Origin: Marinobacter maritimus
GTDB taxonomy: Bacteria; Pseudomonadota; Gammaproteobacteria; Pseudomonadales; Oleiphilaceae
DNA: 64,000 bases
Reading direction: 5' to 3'
Assembly: GCF_007671675.1 (NCBI RefSeq)
Contig: NZ_VCGW01000003.1
Coordinates: 496,001 to 560,000, forward strand
In this document: positions 52,899 to 61,660 of the stretch, piece by piece
Position numbering within the stretch: the first letter of the stretch is position 1
How the letters are laid out: each line of letters begins with the position of its first letter
Position numbers and translations under genes: made by a program
Notes under the pieces: generated by a model
Databases searched by the model: none
What the model was told of the DNA's origin: nothing
The model's input: the letters and a program-made list of their open reading frames with translations, nothing else

Positions 52899-53195
52899 CT
52901 AGTGATTTATCTGGCCTGCTGAAAAGTTGTCTGTTTTTGATAGGACAATATCGCCAGATTTAATCATCCCATGAAAAACCTCATCTTTCTTAGAAAGTAT
53001 CAATTTCCGGCGGGCTTCCATTCCTAATTCAGAAAGGGCTCCTTGTGTCATTGCTCGATGTTGTCTCTTCATGTCCTGAATGTTGTGATCTGTCAGTGCT
53101 TTTTTTGCCAGTGTACTGTCGTTTCCCTCAGAGGCATTGAGATTGCCGGAAACCAAGGTTATTACAATTGATGCGAGCAGTAGGTTTTTTCTCAT
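52899..53195 (-). CDS. Small secreted protein, possible metal/envelope stress accessory
   Basis: 98 aa from ATG 53195 (AAAGGTGG upstream); a longer reading of 54 codons is not supported. The signal peptide ends near residue 22 (SGNLNA-SEG). The mature peptide is helical, charged and basic in the centre (LTDHNIQDMKRQHRAMTQGA; MEARRKLILSKKDEVF). No Cys or His cluster is present. It resembles in size and design the secreted protein at 63,273, and both lie near kinase genes. Upstream, the minus strand has TTCAAACTGAGTTAAAGTTCAT (53,239-53,260 region), a weak version of the shared operator. Confidence 0.7.
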   Translation of the reverse strand: MRKNLLLASIVITLVSGNLNASEGNDSTLAKKALTDHNIQDMKRQHRAMTQGALSELGMEARRKLILSKKDEVFHGMIKSGDIVLSKTDNFSAGQINH

Positions 53196-53369
53196 AACGC
53201 CACCTTTAAGTTTAATGAACTTAGCGCTATGTAAGCAGATGAACTTTAACTCAGTTTGAAAAAATGAAATTAAGAACATGACCGAACAGAAAGATTTACC
53301 AAAACTAGGAGGGGTGGGCTCGATAGGAAACGTTGACACAAAAGTATGAAACGGCATTTTTCAATTTCG

Positions 53370-53405
53370 TTTCAAGTTCATTTGCTATTAATGATGCGTT
53401 GATAT
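53370..53405 (+). promoter_or_regulatory. Candidate operator site B and promoter of the second porin
   Basis: TTTCAAGTTCATTTGC (53370-53385) repeats the first 14 bases of site A. TTCATT is followed after exactly 17 nt by TGATAT (53400-53405). The porin start lies 198 nt downstream. Confidence 0.55.
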
Positions 53406-53558
53406 GGTAGAGAGTGCCAGATCAACGAAGCGATCACCGGGCAGAGACGTTATCCGGAACGTTTCAGGGGATGGCATGCCAATGCCAGCTACCTGTTAGG
53501 TGACTTTCGACTCAGTGCTGTGCTGATCAACAAGCTTCGCACAGTAGACAGTATGTGA
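53403..53558 (+). pseudogene. Possible gene remnant in the second porin leader
   Basis: An open frame of 51 codons without a start codon ends at TGA 53558. It reads like real protein (ERFRGWHANASYLLGDFRLS, then AVLINKLRTVDSM). I cannot name the parent protein. It fills the leader between site B and the porin gene. Confidence 0.35.
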
Positions 53559-53602
53559 CTGATTATCTAATAAAAAGTCTAACGAAAATTTGGAGACAAT
53601 AA

Positions 53603-54784
53603 ATGAAAAGATCAAAGTTAGGAACCTCCATCCAAACGGTGACATCCCTGTTGATTTTGGGTATTGCCGGACCTGCTAGCGCGATGAAAATTGTGGGCAA
53701 TGCTGACGACATGTCAGAACTCGAAAATTTTTCGGTTGAAATATATGGATATGCGCGACTGAACGCGAGCTACGATATAGACGAAGAAATTGCTCTGGGT
53801 GCTCGTACCGGCGACTTCAGTCAAATAAACACGGGAAGTGATGAGGCGAACGAAGCTGGTGGCAACTTTGGTGCCGACGCTTTCCAGAGCCGAATTGGCG
53901 TGTTAACCACTCATCCATCAGGCCTTAAAGTGAAGGTTGAGGGTGACTTTGAAACCAATGGAAATGGATTCCGACTCCGCCACGCTTATGGCGAATATAA
54001 GGGGGTCCTAGCGGGCCAAAACTGGTCTAACTACACCAGTTTTGTTGGTTATACGCCCACGATCGATTTTGATGGTCTCCCGGGCAATGCTGGCAATCAA
54101 TTCCGTACTGCTCAGGTAAGATACACTACTGGGCCGTTATCGGTTTCACTGGAAGAGCCGCTCAGCTATAACGGTCTGATCAACGGTGCAGGCGGTGGCA
54201 GTGAGAAAGAGAGCCTACCCTTGGTATCAGTTCGCCTGGAGGACTCCGTAGGAGCCCTCTCATACTCAACAGCAGGGTTTCTGAGACAGCTTGGTTATGA
54301 TAACGGCACTCAGGACGACAGCGCCATAGCCTACGGCGCATTTGGTGCGGTCACACTCAACGTAACAGGCGCATTGAACCTGAATGCAGTTATTAATTAT
54401 ACCAACGGCTCGAACACTAACCTTTACCGCTCGGGTGAAAACTATGGTGCTGAGGACGGGTACGTTGATTCGTCGGGTAGCCTCGAGCTTATCAGCGGCT
54501 ACGGAGCAACGATCGGTATGAGCTATGACCTCGGTGGTGGTCGTTCCATCAATGGCGGCGCAGGTATGACCAATGTGGACTGGGACGACGCTCTTGCCGA
54601 TCTCGGCGCCGCTACGATTAGCGACAAGCATGAAAAAAATACCAGTGTACTGATCAACTACCAATGGACACCTGTTAAGAGTGTGACCATGGGCGTTGAA
54701 TACGGGTATTACATGGTTGATGAGGTCGACGGCGACGATGGGGACGCCAGCCGCCTTCTTTTCGCTGCACAGTATAACTTTTAA
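53603..54784 (+). CDS. DcaP-like outer-membrane porin
   Basis: 393 aa with a signal peptide ending near residue 27 (GPASA-MKI). The first strand is FSVEIYGYARLNASYDIDEE, followed by FGADAFQSRIGVLTTHPSGL, KVKVEGDFETNGNGFRLRHA and YGEYKGVLAGQNWSNYTSF, a pattern of DcaP-like trimeric porins, and the C-terminus is LLFAAQYNF. DcaP-type channels admit organic acids in Acinetobacter; the substrate here is unknown. Start ATG 53603 with GGAGACAATAA before it. A single-gene unit preceded by site B. Confidence 0.85.
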   Translation: MKRSKLGTSIQTVTSLLILGIAGPASAMKIVGNADDMSELENFSVEIYGYARLNASYDIDEEIALGARTGDFSQINTGSDEANEAGGNFGADAFQSRIGVLTTHPSGLKVKVEGDFETNGNGFRLRHAYGEYKGVLAGQNWSNYTSFVGYTPTIDFDGLPGNAGNQFRTAQVRYTTGPLSVSLEEPLSYNGLINGAGGGSEKESLPLVSVRLEDSVGALSYSTAGFLRQLGYDNGTQDDSAIAYGAFGAVTLNVTGALNLNAVINYTNGSNTNLYRSGENYGAEDGYVDSSGSLELISGYGATIGMSYDLGGGRSINGGAGMTNVDWDDALADLGAATISDKHEKNTSVLINYQWTPVKSVTMGVEYGYYMVDEVDGDDGDASRLLFAAQYNF

Positions 54785-54807
54785 CCCCCTTGTCAGAGAG
54801 ATGAGTT

Positions 54808-54853
54808 TTAACTGCCGGACCGGAGTTGTAATTTAGTCCGGCCCGGCAGTTAA
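54808..54853 (+). terminator. Hairpin after the second porin
   Basis: TTAACTGCCGG and CCGGCAGTTAA form a perfect 11-bp outer stem, with an inner GGAC/GTCC helix. It lies 24 nt after the stop. There is no T-run, so factor-dependent termination or mRNA protection is possible. Confidence 0.6.
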
Positions 54854-55740
54854 GTCCTAAAGCCGTTGCTCAAGAGACAATACGTTTTTCAAATCTATGC
54901 CGCTGGTTCGATCCAGTGACGTCTCTAACGCCGGGGCAGCGTTACCTGTCGTTGGATCTTCCTTCTGTCCAAAGCATGTGACTGCGCAGCACAGCTTCCT
55001 GGTCAGTAGTCTCGTCGATCACATAGGTACAGACCTGCTCGTAGCCGCTGAGTGATACTCACTCACCACAAGTCCTTATGGAAAATGTTAACCAGCGCTA
55101 TCGCGACCACACGTCGAGACCTTGCACCTGGCGGTTTCACAGGGTTTCTCGGGCTTCAATCAAAGGTGATGCAAGGCAATCGGTAGGTTTGGTGTATGGG
55201 GCTTGCCGATATACAGCCACGATGGTGAGCGTATGCAACATACCTCGTCACTATGATTCGTCTGGCCAAACGAGGTCAATCCTTTCTTGACTCGGTACTT
55301 TCTTTGCCCCGTGACGCTGTCCAGCACAAAGGTAAGGCCACTGAGTAAGGGGCAGATGTTGCTGACATATTCCAGCATAATGGCGCGACCCACTGTTCGG
55401 GCACAACCCGTCTTTGGCGGACCGGTTGATATCCGCTTTACAATCGGCACTACCTATAGCGCTATAGCGCGTGCCGAATCGATGGGCTGGCAATCGCGCT
55501 TATTCTCTGCCCGGTTGTGCAGATTGCCTTCCCGAGCTGGGGGCTGAAATATTGAAAATCTTTGAACAGTTTCCGCGTCATTGCGGTAGAGGTCATTCAG
55601 AATCATATAGAGCCGCTCAGTAATTGTGTTTTTCTCTTTGCCACAGATTATAAATTGTCTCCCGCCCTGCCATCAATCCACCCCCTTGCTGACTGAGTTC
55701 CTCTAATACTCGCCCCGAAGCTATCTTCGTAAATTTTTCG
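54854..55740. other. Gene-free stretch, probably degenerate
   Basis: About 890 nt with no convincing coding frame on either strand. Short open frames on both strands lack starts, change frame repeatedly and match no family I recognise. On the minus strand near 55,640-55,720 one frame reads VLEELSQQGGGLMAGRETIY, faintly like a transposase N-terminus, then stops. I take this as a worn remnant of inserted DNA. Confidence 0.5.
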
Positions 55741-55754
55741 GAATTCCGATCTGA

Positions 55755-55790
55755 ATTCAAACTCATTTCAAAGTTTGCACTTATTATCCT
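55755..55790 (+). promoter_or_regulatory. Candidate operator site D and promoter of the RND efflux operon
   Basis: ATTCAAACTCATTTCAAAGT (55755-55774) is a variant of site A with the same TTCAA..TCATTT core. CTCATT (55762-55767) is followed after 17 nt by TATCCT (55785-55790). The efflux operon starts 75 nt further on. Confidence 0.5.
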
Positions 55791-55864
55791 GACCTCTTCC
55801 TACCTCCTCATGGGCGCACCGTGCCTATGATTTTACGGCTATTAATCGCTTCGGGAGAAGTACG

Positions 55865-57082
55865 ATGAAGGCAAACAAGCACTCGCCTCGGGCGTTTCTG
55901 TGTTCAATATTATTATGCACTCCTCTTTTCGCTCAAGCGGAGACCGCTAATTGGGCGAATTGGTTCTCTGGCCAGATCAGCAAGCACCCGGATGTGCTGG
56001 CGGCGACAGAGCAGTCAGCAGCCCGGAAAGCGGATGCTGAGGCAAGCGAACAACCGCTGTACAACCCGGAGCTGTCAGTAGGAGCCAACAGGACGGGCAG
56101 TGAAAACAATTTTGAGGCAGGGTTTTCACAAACGATTGACTGGTCTGATCAACAGGGTGCGCTAAAGGAGAAAGGAAAGCTTATACGGCTTTCCGCTCAA
56201 GCAGCCTTGAGTGAGGCAGTTTTGGCGCAAACGTCAGAATCATTATTGGCGCTCGTCGAGTGGCGTGCCAGCAAGCTTGATGAGGAAATTGCCGAATCTC
56301 AACGGCAGCGGCTGAATGCTTTGCTGGACCTGGTTGAGCAACGCCAGCAGGCCGGCGACCTGGGTCGTGCCGACGCAGAGTTACTGTTTTTAAGCCTCTC
56401 CCAGCAGCTGAGTGAAGTGACCCAAGCGAAGGCTATTGTTGATCAGGCGGAAGCCCGGGTCAGGGAGCTTTTGTCAGACTGGGGGCCACGAAATGGCGGG
56501 ATTCCAGAATCGTTTTGGGCAGAGCTCGAATCCGAGGTTGGTGATACTGATTTGCTGGCACACCCGGCAATAGCTTCTGCCCGAGCCCAATGGCAGGTCC
56601 TGCGGGCTGAGGCGGAGGTTGCCCGGCGCAGGGCAACAGCGTCGCCCACGGTCGGGCTGAACGGAGGGCGTGATGGAGGTGAGAATGTGGTGGGGCTTAC
56701 TTTCTCGATCCCTCTGAATGTGCGCAACAATTACAGCGCCGAAACCAGAGCCGCCAATCGACGCGCATTGGAGGCTGAAGCCCGTTTTCAGGCGCTCTAT
56801 CGGAAACAGCAATATGAGCTGGCGGGAGACCGCGCTGCTTGGAAAAGATACGACCAGCAACTCAACCGATGGAAAGAGCTATCCCGGGGGCGAGTGGAAA
56901 GAAGTGCTGATTTGCTAGAGCAGCAGTGGCGGCTCGGTGACATCTCCACGTCCGAATATCTTCTGGCTTTGGGCCAGCGGGGGGAGAGCCTGAAAACAGG
57001 CATAGAGCTGGAGAAACGGGCGCAGTTGGGCCTGATCGAACTCTTGCGCCAGTCCGGTGAACTGGCCACCCCATTCCGTTAA
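55865..57082 (+). CDS. czcC: CzcC-type outer-membrane channel of RND metal efflux
   Basis: 405-aa TolC-fold outer-membrane factor. The signal peptide ends near residue 22 (PLFAQA-ET). The two OEP repeats are visible: YNPELSVGANRTGSENNFEA with SQTIDWSDQQG (about 68-100), and TVGLNGGRDGGENVVGLTFS with IPLNVRNNYSAETRAANRRA (about 260-300). Long coiled helices lie at about 110-190 and 300-390. It is first in the czcCBA operon; czcB starts 24 nt later. Confidence 0.9.
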   Translation: MKANKHSPRAFLCSILLCTPLFAQAETANWANWFSGQISKHPDVLAATEQSAARKADAEASEQPLYNPELSVGANRTGSENNFEAGFSQTIDWSDQQGALKEKGKLIRLSAQAALSEAVLAQTSESLLALVEWRASKLDEEIAESQRQRLNALLDLVEQRQQAGDLGRADAELLFLSLSQQLSEVTQAKAIVDQAEARVRELLSDWGPRNGGIPESFWAELESEVGDTDLLAHPAIASARAQWQVLRAEAEVARRRATASPTVGLNGGRDGGENVVGLTFSIPLNVRNNYSAETRAANRRALEAEARFQALYRKQQYELAGDRAAWKRYDQQLNRWKELSRGRVERSADLLEQQWRLGDISTSEYLLALGQRGESLKTGIELEKRAQLGLIELLRQSGELATPFR

Positions 57083-57106
57083 TGTTCTGGAAACTGGATA
57101 TCTATC

Positions 57107-58357
57107 ATGAGAAAAACTCTGATTTCTGTATTTGTATTGTCGCTGTCTGTGACCACCCCTCAATTTGCGCTGGCCGAGGAAGATACTCTTAACGAGAAAG
57201 ACCACGAGCATGCCGCCGCTCGTGACGACCACCAAGAAGACGCTGGCCAAGAAGACAAGCAAGAGGATGGACATGCTAACGACCGTGACCATGAAGGGGA
57301 AGATGGTCACGGTCGAGAAGAGGAGAGTAATCGTGGGCATGAAGAAACCACTGCGGCAAGCATCAATGTAAAGCAGAAAAAAGTTGCAGGCATTGAGGTG
57401 GACTCCCTAGAGAGTCGCCGGATCGATTACGAAGTATATGCACCCGGCGAGCTACTTACTAACGGTTATACCAGCTATCACGTGTCTCCTCGGGTTGCGT
57501 CAGTGGTGTTGCGCCGTCACGTGGAATTGGGTGAGCACGTAACCAAGGGCCAGTCGCTAGTGACCCTATTTAGTGAGACTGTTGCACAGGCGCAGGCTGA
57601 TTATAGAAAGGCCTACCCAGAGTGGGAGCGAATCAGCGAGCTGGGTCGTTCGGTGGTTGGTGATCAGCGGTTCAATACAGCGAAAGCCAATATTGAAGCT
57701 GCCAGGGCAACTCTGCTTGCCTACGGACTAAACGCTGCTGATATTGCTGCGTTGAAAGCCCGCGGCATGGGAAGCCTGGGGGAATATACGCTCAGGGCCC
57801 GTGTGGATGGTGCCGTGCTGACTGATGATTTTGAACAGGGACAAAGAGTCGAGGCTGGCCAGCCGCTGGTCACTCTTGCAGATGAAAACGAGCTTTGGGT
57901 AGAGGCTCACTTACCAGCAAACTCCGACATCGTTCTTGAGCAGGGGTCGGAAGCAGAAATCAGAGCAGCTGGTCGTGTTGCTACGGCAACTGTGTCCCAG
58001 GAAGCCCACACCATCGATCCTGTGACCCGTACGCGGATTGTCAGACTCGAACTGGACAATCCGGAGGATCGATTTCATCCCGGGATGTTTGCAGATGTGT
58101 ATTTCCGATTTCAGACTACGGAGTCGGTGCTTGCGGTACCGGAGAGTGCGTTGATGCGGGGAGCCGATGGCGACTGGACGGTCTTTGTGGAGGAAAGCGA
58201 AGGGGAGTATGAACCAGTGGAGGTGGAGTTGGGCCGCTCAATTGGCGGGCTCCGTGAAGTTTCCGGCCTGACTCCAGGCAAACGAATCGTTTTTCAGGGG
58301 GCATTCTTCGTGGCTTCTGAGATTGCAAAAGGCGGCTTTGATCCACATAACCACTGA
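57107..58357 (+). CDS. czcB: CzcB-type periplasmic adaptor (HlyD family)
   Basis: 416 aa, signal peptide ending near residue 22 (FALA-EED). Residues 25-80 are extremely rich in His, Asp and Glu (EKDHEHAAARDDHQEDAGQE), a likely metal-binding tail. The adaptor body follows with a lipoyl/barrel-sandwich half (YHVSPRVASVVLRRHVELGE near 125-144), a short helical hairpin (AQAQADYRKAYPEWERISEL), the second lipoyl half (YTLRARVDGAVLTDDFEQGQ), and a beta-barrel (RVATATVSQEAHTIDPVTRT). It links CzcA to CzcC and may hand metal to the pump. Confidence 0.9.
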   Translation: MRKTLISVFVLSLSVTTPQFALAEEDTLNEKDHEHAAARDDHQEDAGQEDKQEDGHANDRDHEGEDGHGREEESNRGHEETTAASINVKQKKVAGIEVDSLESRRIDYEVYAPGELLTNGYTSYHVSPRVASVVLRRHVELGEHVTKGQSLVTLFSETVAQAQADYRKAYPEWERISELGRSVVGDQRFNTAKANIEAARATLLAYGLNAADIAALKARGMGSLGEYTLRARVDGAVLTDDFEQGQRVEAGQPLVTLADENELWVEAHLPANSDIVLEQGSEAEIRAAGRVATATVSQEAHTIDPVTRTRIVRLELDNPEDRFHPGMFADVYFRFQTTESVLAVPESALMRGADGDWTVFVEESEGEYEPVEVELGRSIGGLREVSGLTPGKRIVFQGAFFVASEIAKGGFDPHNH

Positions 58358-58371
58358 CCTCAGGAGCCATT

Positions 58372-61300
58372 ATGTTCAACCGAGTTGTCGATTGGGCGGT
58401 TCAGAACCGCCTGCTTGTTCTTATTGCCCTTGCGGTGTTGATCGCTACAGCCGCATTTCAGATACCAAAACTGAATCTTGATGCTTTCCCCGATGTTACA
58501 AATGTTCAGGTTGCTGTCAATACGGAGGCGCCGGGGCTTGCGGCTGAGGAAGTCGAGCAGCTGATTACCTATCCCATTGAAGCAGTGATGTACGCGTTGC
58601 CCGATGTTGAGGAAGTGCGATCCATTTCCAAAACCGGGTTGTCCGGCGTCACGGTGGTGTTTAAAGAGGGCACCGATATCTATTTCGCGCGCCAACTGGT
58701 GTTCGAACGATTACAGGCCGCCAGTGAACTCATTCCGGATGGTGTCGGGGTGCCTGGAATGGGGCCGAATACATCTGGTCTTGGCCAAGTGTACCAATAT
58801 CTGCTGATAGCGGATCGGGATTCGGGTTACGACGCGATGGAATTGCGCAGCCTGCACGATTGGTTAGTCAAACTGTTATTGATACCAACGGAGGGCATCA
58901 CCGAGATTCTGTCTTTTGGTGGTGAAGTCCGTCAGTACCAGGTGAACGTGAATCCGGCGCGAATGCTGTCCTATGATTTATCACAGAGCGACGTCATGGA
59001 AGCCCTGGAGAGCAACAATTCCAATGTTGGGGGCTGGTACATGGGCCGCGGACAGGAACAGTTGGTTATTCGCGGTATGGGCTGGTTAGGCAATGGCGAG
59101 CAAGGTCTGGAACAGATCGGTCAGGTACCCGTTAAAACCAGTGGTGGCATCACTGTGACGGTGGATGATGTAGCCCAGGTGGAACTTGGCACTGAAATTC
59201 GCCAAGGCGCCGTTACTATGACCCGTAAGGACGAAAACGGCCAAGTGGAACAACTGGGTGAAGTCGTTTCCGGAATTGTGCTTAAACGAATGGGGGCCAA
59301 CACTAAAGCGACTATCGACGGGATTGAAGCTCGTATTGATCGCATAAACCAAGCTCTGCCTGAGGGAGTTCATTTTGAACCCTACTACAATCAGGCGGAT
59401 CTGGTGACCAAGGCGGTAGAAACGGTAACTAATGCATTGTTGCTGGCTTTTGTGTTTATCGCAGTGATACTTGCGCTTTTCTTGATGAACCTCCGAGCAA
59501 CTATGTTGGTGTTACTCTCGATACCTATCTCCATTGGTATCGCTTTGATGATCATGGCCTGGCTCGGTCTCTCTGCTAATCTGATGTCTCTTGGAGGAAT
59601 TGCCGTAGCAATTGGCATGCTAGTGGATGGTTCCGTTGTTATGGTCGAGAATATGTTCAAGCATCTGACGCACCCTGATGCAGAGCACGATGCCCACCGG
59701 GAGGAATTGCTTGAAAACGATTCTGACCCATTGGATGCATCCCACGATGATCATGGTATTGCGCTTCGACTCCAGGAAGCGGGGCGCGAAGTAGCGAGAC
59801 CAATCTTTTTTGCTACAGCGATTATCTTGGTCGTTTTCATGCCGCTATTCAGCTTTGAAGGAGTAGAGGCCAAGCTCTTCCAGCCTATGGCAATTAGCAT
59901 AATGCTAGCCATCGTGTCCGCTGTGATTGTGGCACTGGTGATTGTGCCCGCGTTGGCGTCTTTTGTGTTCCGGAAGGGCATCCGGGAACGGGAAAGTTTC
60001 GTGGTAAAACCTCTGGAAAAGCTCTATCGCAAGGGCCTCAACTGGTCGCTAAACCATACCCGTATAGTTGTCAGCGCAGCGGCCGTTCTCGTGGTGCTAG
60101 CGGCACTGGTTGTACCTAGGCTTGGTACTGAGTTTGTCCCTGAGTTGGAAGAGGGAACTATTAACGTCCGAGTGACGCTGGCCCCCTCATCAAGCCTTGA
60201 TACGGCTCTTGAAGTTGCACCAAAGTTGGAAGCCATGTTAATGGAGTTTCCAGAGGTAACCTACGCTCTGTCCCGGGCTGGTCGAGCGGAAATAGGCGGC
60301 GATCCGGAGCCAGTGAATAATGTTGAGATTTACATTGGCCTCAAACCAACATCAGAGTGGACCAGCGCCAGTAATCGCTATGAACTGCAGGCGCTGTTTG
60401 AGGAGAAACTCGAACAGCACCCAGGACTGCTGTTTAACTTTTCTCAGCCTATCGCGACCCGCGTTGATGAATTGTTGTCGGGTGTCCGCGCGCAGCTGGC
60501 CATTAAACTCTTTGGCCCGGATCTTGACGTACTGGCGGCGAAAGGCCAACAGATTGAGGCAGCGGTGCGAACGGTTCAGGGTACCCGAGACGTGGCCATG
60601 GAGCAGATTGCTGGTGAGGCACAATTGGTAGTCCAGCCAGATCGTCAGGCACTCTCCCGCTATGGTCTTGCAGTGGCTGATGTGATGAGCGTTGTCCGGG
60701 ATGGTCTGGGTGGCGCTGCTGCGGGCCAGATCATAAATGGCAATGAGCGGTACGATATTTATGTGCGCCTCGCCAAGCGTTTCCGGGAAGATAGGGATGC
60801 CATTGCCGATCTCCGGTTACAGGCACCATCTGGCGCGTGGGTCAGACTCGGCGATGTTGCCGATGTCTCAATACAGTCGGGCCCTCCTCAGGTGCGCCGT
60901 GATGATGTGCAGCGCCGTGTGGTCATTCAGTCCAATGTCCAGGGTCGTGACATGGGTAGCGTGGTTGCCGATATACAGGATGTTATTGCGTCAGAAGTCG
61001 ATCTGCCCCCTGGGTATTCAGTCGATATCGGTGGCCAGTTTGAAAATCAGCAGCGAGCTCAGAAGCGGTTAACAATTGTGGTTCCTGTCTCCCTGGGCCT
61101 GGTTGCATTGTTGCTGTACTTTGCTTTCAGTTCGGTTGGCCAGGCGCTGTTAATCCTTGTCAACGTGCCGCTTGCTGTTATTGGCGGGGTCTTTTCACTC
61201 TGGGTCTCCGGCCAGTACCTTTCGGTACCCAGCTCGGTTGGCTTCATCACGCTATTTGGTGTGGCGGTGCTCAATGGGGTTGTTATGGTCGAAAGCATTA

Positions 61301-61569
61301 ACCAACGAATACAGGATGGGGTAAATGTGGATATCGCGGTGTTTGAAGGTGCCGTTTCTCGTTTGCGTCCTGTCTTGATGACAGCGATCACCTCGGCTCT
61401 CGGCTTGATACCCATGCTATTGTCGACGGGTGTGGGGGCCGAAATCCAGAAGCCCCTGGCCAGTGTAATTGTCGGTGGTCTTGTGACTGCAACTTTCCTG
61501 ACGCTGTTTGTTTTACCGGTTCTATTCACACGGTTCTCAAGAGCTAAACTCGGCGATATGCAACGGTAG
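58372..61569 (+). CDS. czcA: CzcA-type heavy-metal efflux RND transporter
   Basis: 1065-aa inner-membrane proton/metal antiporter with the twelve-helix RND layout: helix 1 near 13-32, then a periplasmic loop, helices 2-6 near 340-540, a second loop, and helices 8-12 near 880-1050. The HME-RND helix 4 motif reads AIGMLVDGSVVMVENMFKHL near 413-432: the DG..VVMVEN part is kept, while the DFG of CzcA/CnrA is AIG, as in other HME subgroups. An acidic, His-rich insert (HPDAEHDAHREELLENDSDP) follows in the cytoplasmic loop near 435. The metal range (Zn, Cd, Co, Ni or Cu) cannot be read with certainty. It is last in the operon. Confidence 0.93.
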   Translation: MFNRVVDWAVQNRLLVLIALAVLIATAAFQIPKLNLDAFPDVTNVQVAVNTEAPGLAAEEVEQLITYPIEAVMYALPDVEEVRSISKTGLSGVTVVFKEGTDIYFARQLVFERLQAASELIPDGVGVPGMGPNTSGLGQVYQYLLIADRDSGYDAMELRSLHDWLVKLLLIPTEGITEILSFGGEVRQYQVNVNPARMLSYDLSQSDVMEALESNNSNVGGWYMGRGQEQLVIRGMGWLGNGEQGLEQIGQVPVKTSGGITVTVDDVAQVELGTEIRQGAVTMTRKDENGQVEQLGEVVSGIVLKRMGANTKATIDGIEARIDRINQALPEGVHFEPYYNQADLVTKAVETVTNALLLAFVFIAVILALFLMNLRATMLVLLSIPISIGIALMIMAWLGLSANLMSLGGIAVAIGMLVDGSVVMVENMFKHLTHPDAEHDAHREELLENDSDPLDASHDDHGIALRLQEAGREVARPIFFATAIILVVFMPLFSFEGVEAKLFQPMAISIMLAIVSAVIVALVIVPALASFVFRKGIRERESFVVKPLEKLYRKGLNWSLNHTRIVVSAAAVLVVLAALVVPRLGTEFVPELEEGTINVRVTLAPSSSLDTALEVAPKLEAMLMEFPEVTYALSRAGRAEIGGDPEPVNNVEIYIGLKPTSEWTSASNRYELQALFEEKLEQHPGLLFNFSQPIATRVDELLSGVRAQLAIKLFGPDLDVLAAKGQQIEAAVRTVQGTRDVAMEQIAGEAQLVVQPDRQALSRYGLAVADVMSVVRDGLGGAAAGQIINGNERYDIYVRLAKRFREDRDAIADLRLQAPSGAWVRLGDVADVSIQSGPPQVRRDDVQRRVVIQSNVQGRDMGSVVADIQDVIASEVDLPPGYSVDIGGQFENQQRAQKRLTIVVPVSLGLVALLLYFAFSSVGQALLILVNVPLAVIGGVFSLWVSGQYLSVPSSVGFITLFGVAVLNGVVMVESINQRIQDGVNVDIAVFEGAVSRLRPVLMTAITSALGLIPMLLSTGVGAEIQKPLASVIVGGLVTATFLTLFVLPVLFTRFSRAKLGDMQR

Positions 61570-61660
61570 AAGGGAGGCGGAAATGCATAGTTGCTGTCAC
61601 AAGCAGGACAGGGTAATTCCGCCGCTATAGCCGGGACGGCAAACTAACTACTGTTGTGCT

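Noticed and set aside
55450..55740. Minus-strand stretch resembling the N-terminus of an IS30-type transposase (LEELSQQGGGLMAGRETIY).
   Set aside because: Similarity is short, the frame stops soon after, and no catalytic DDE region or terminal inverted repeats follow. Recorded only as degenerate DNA.
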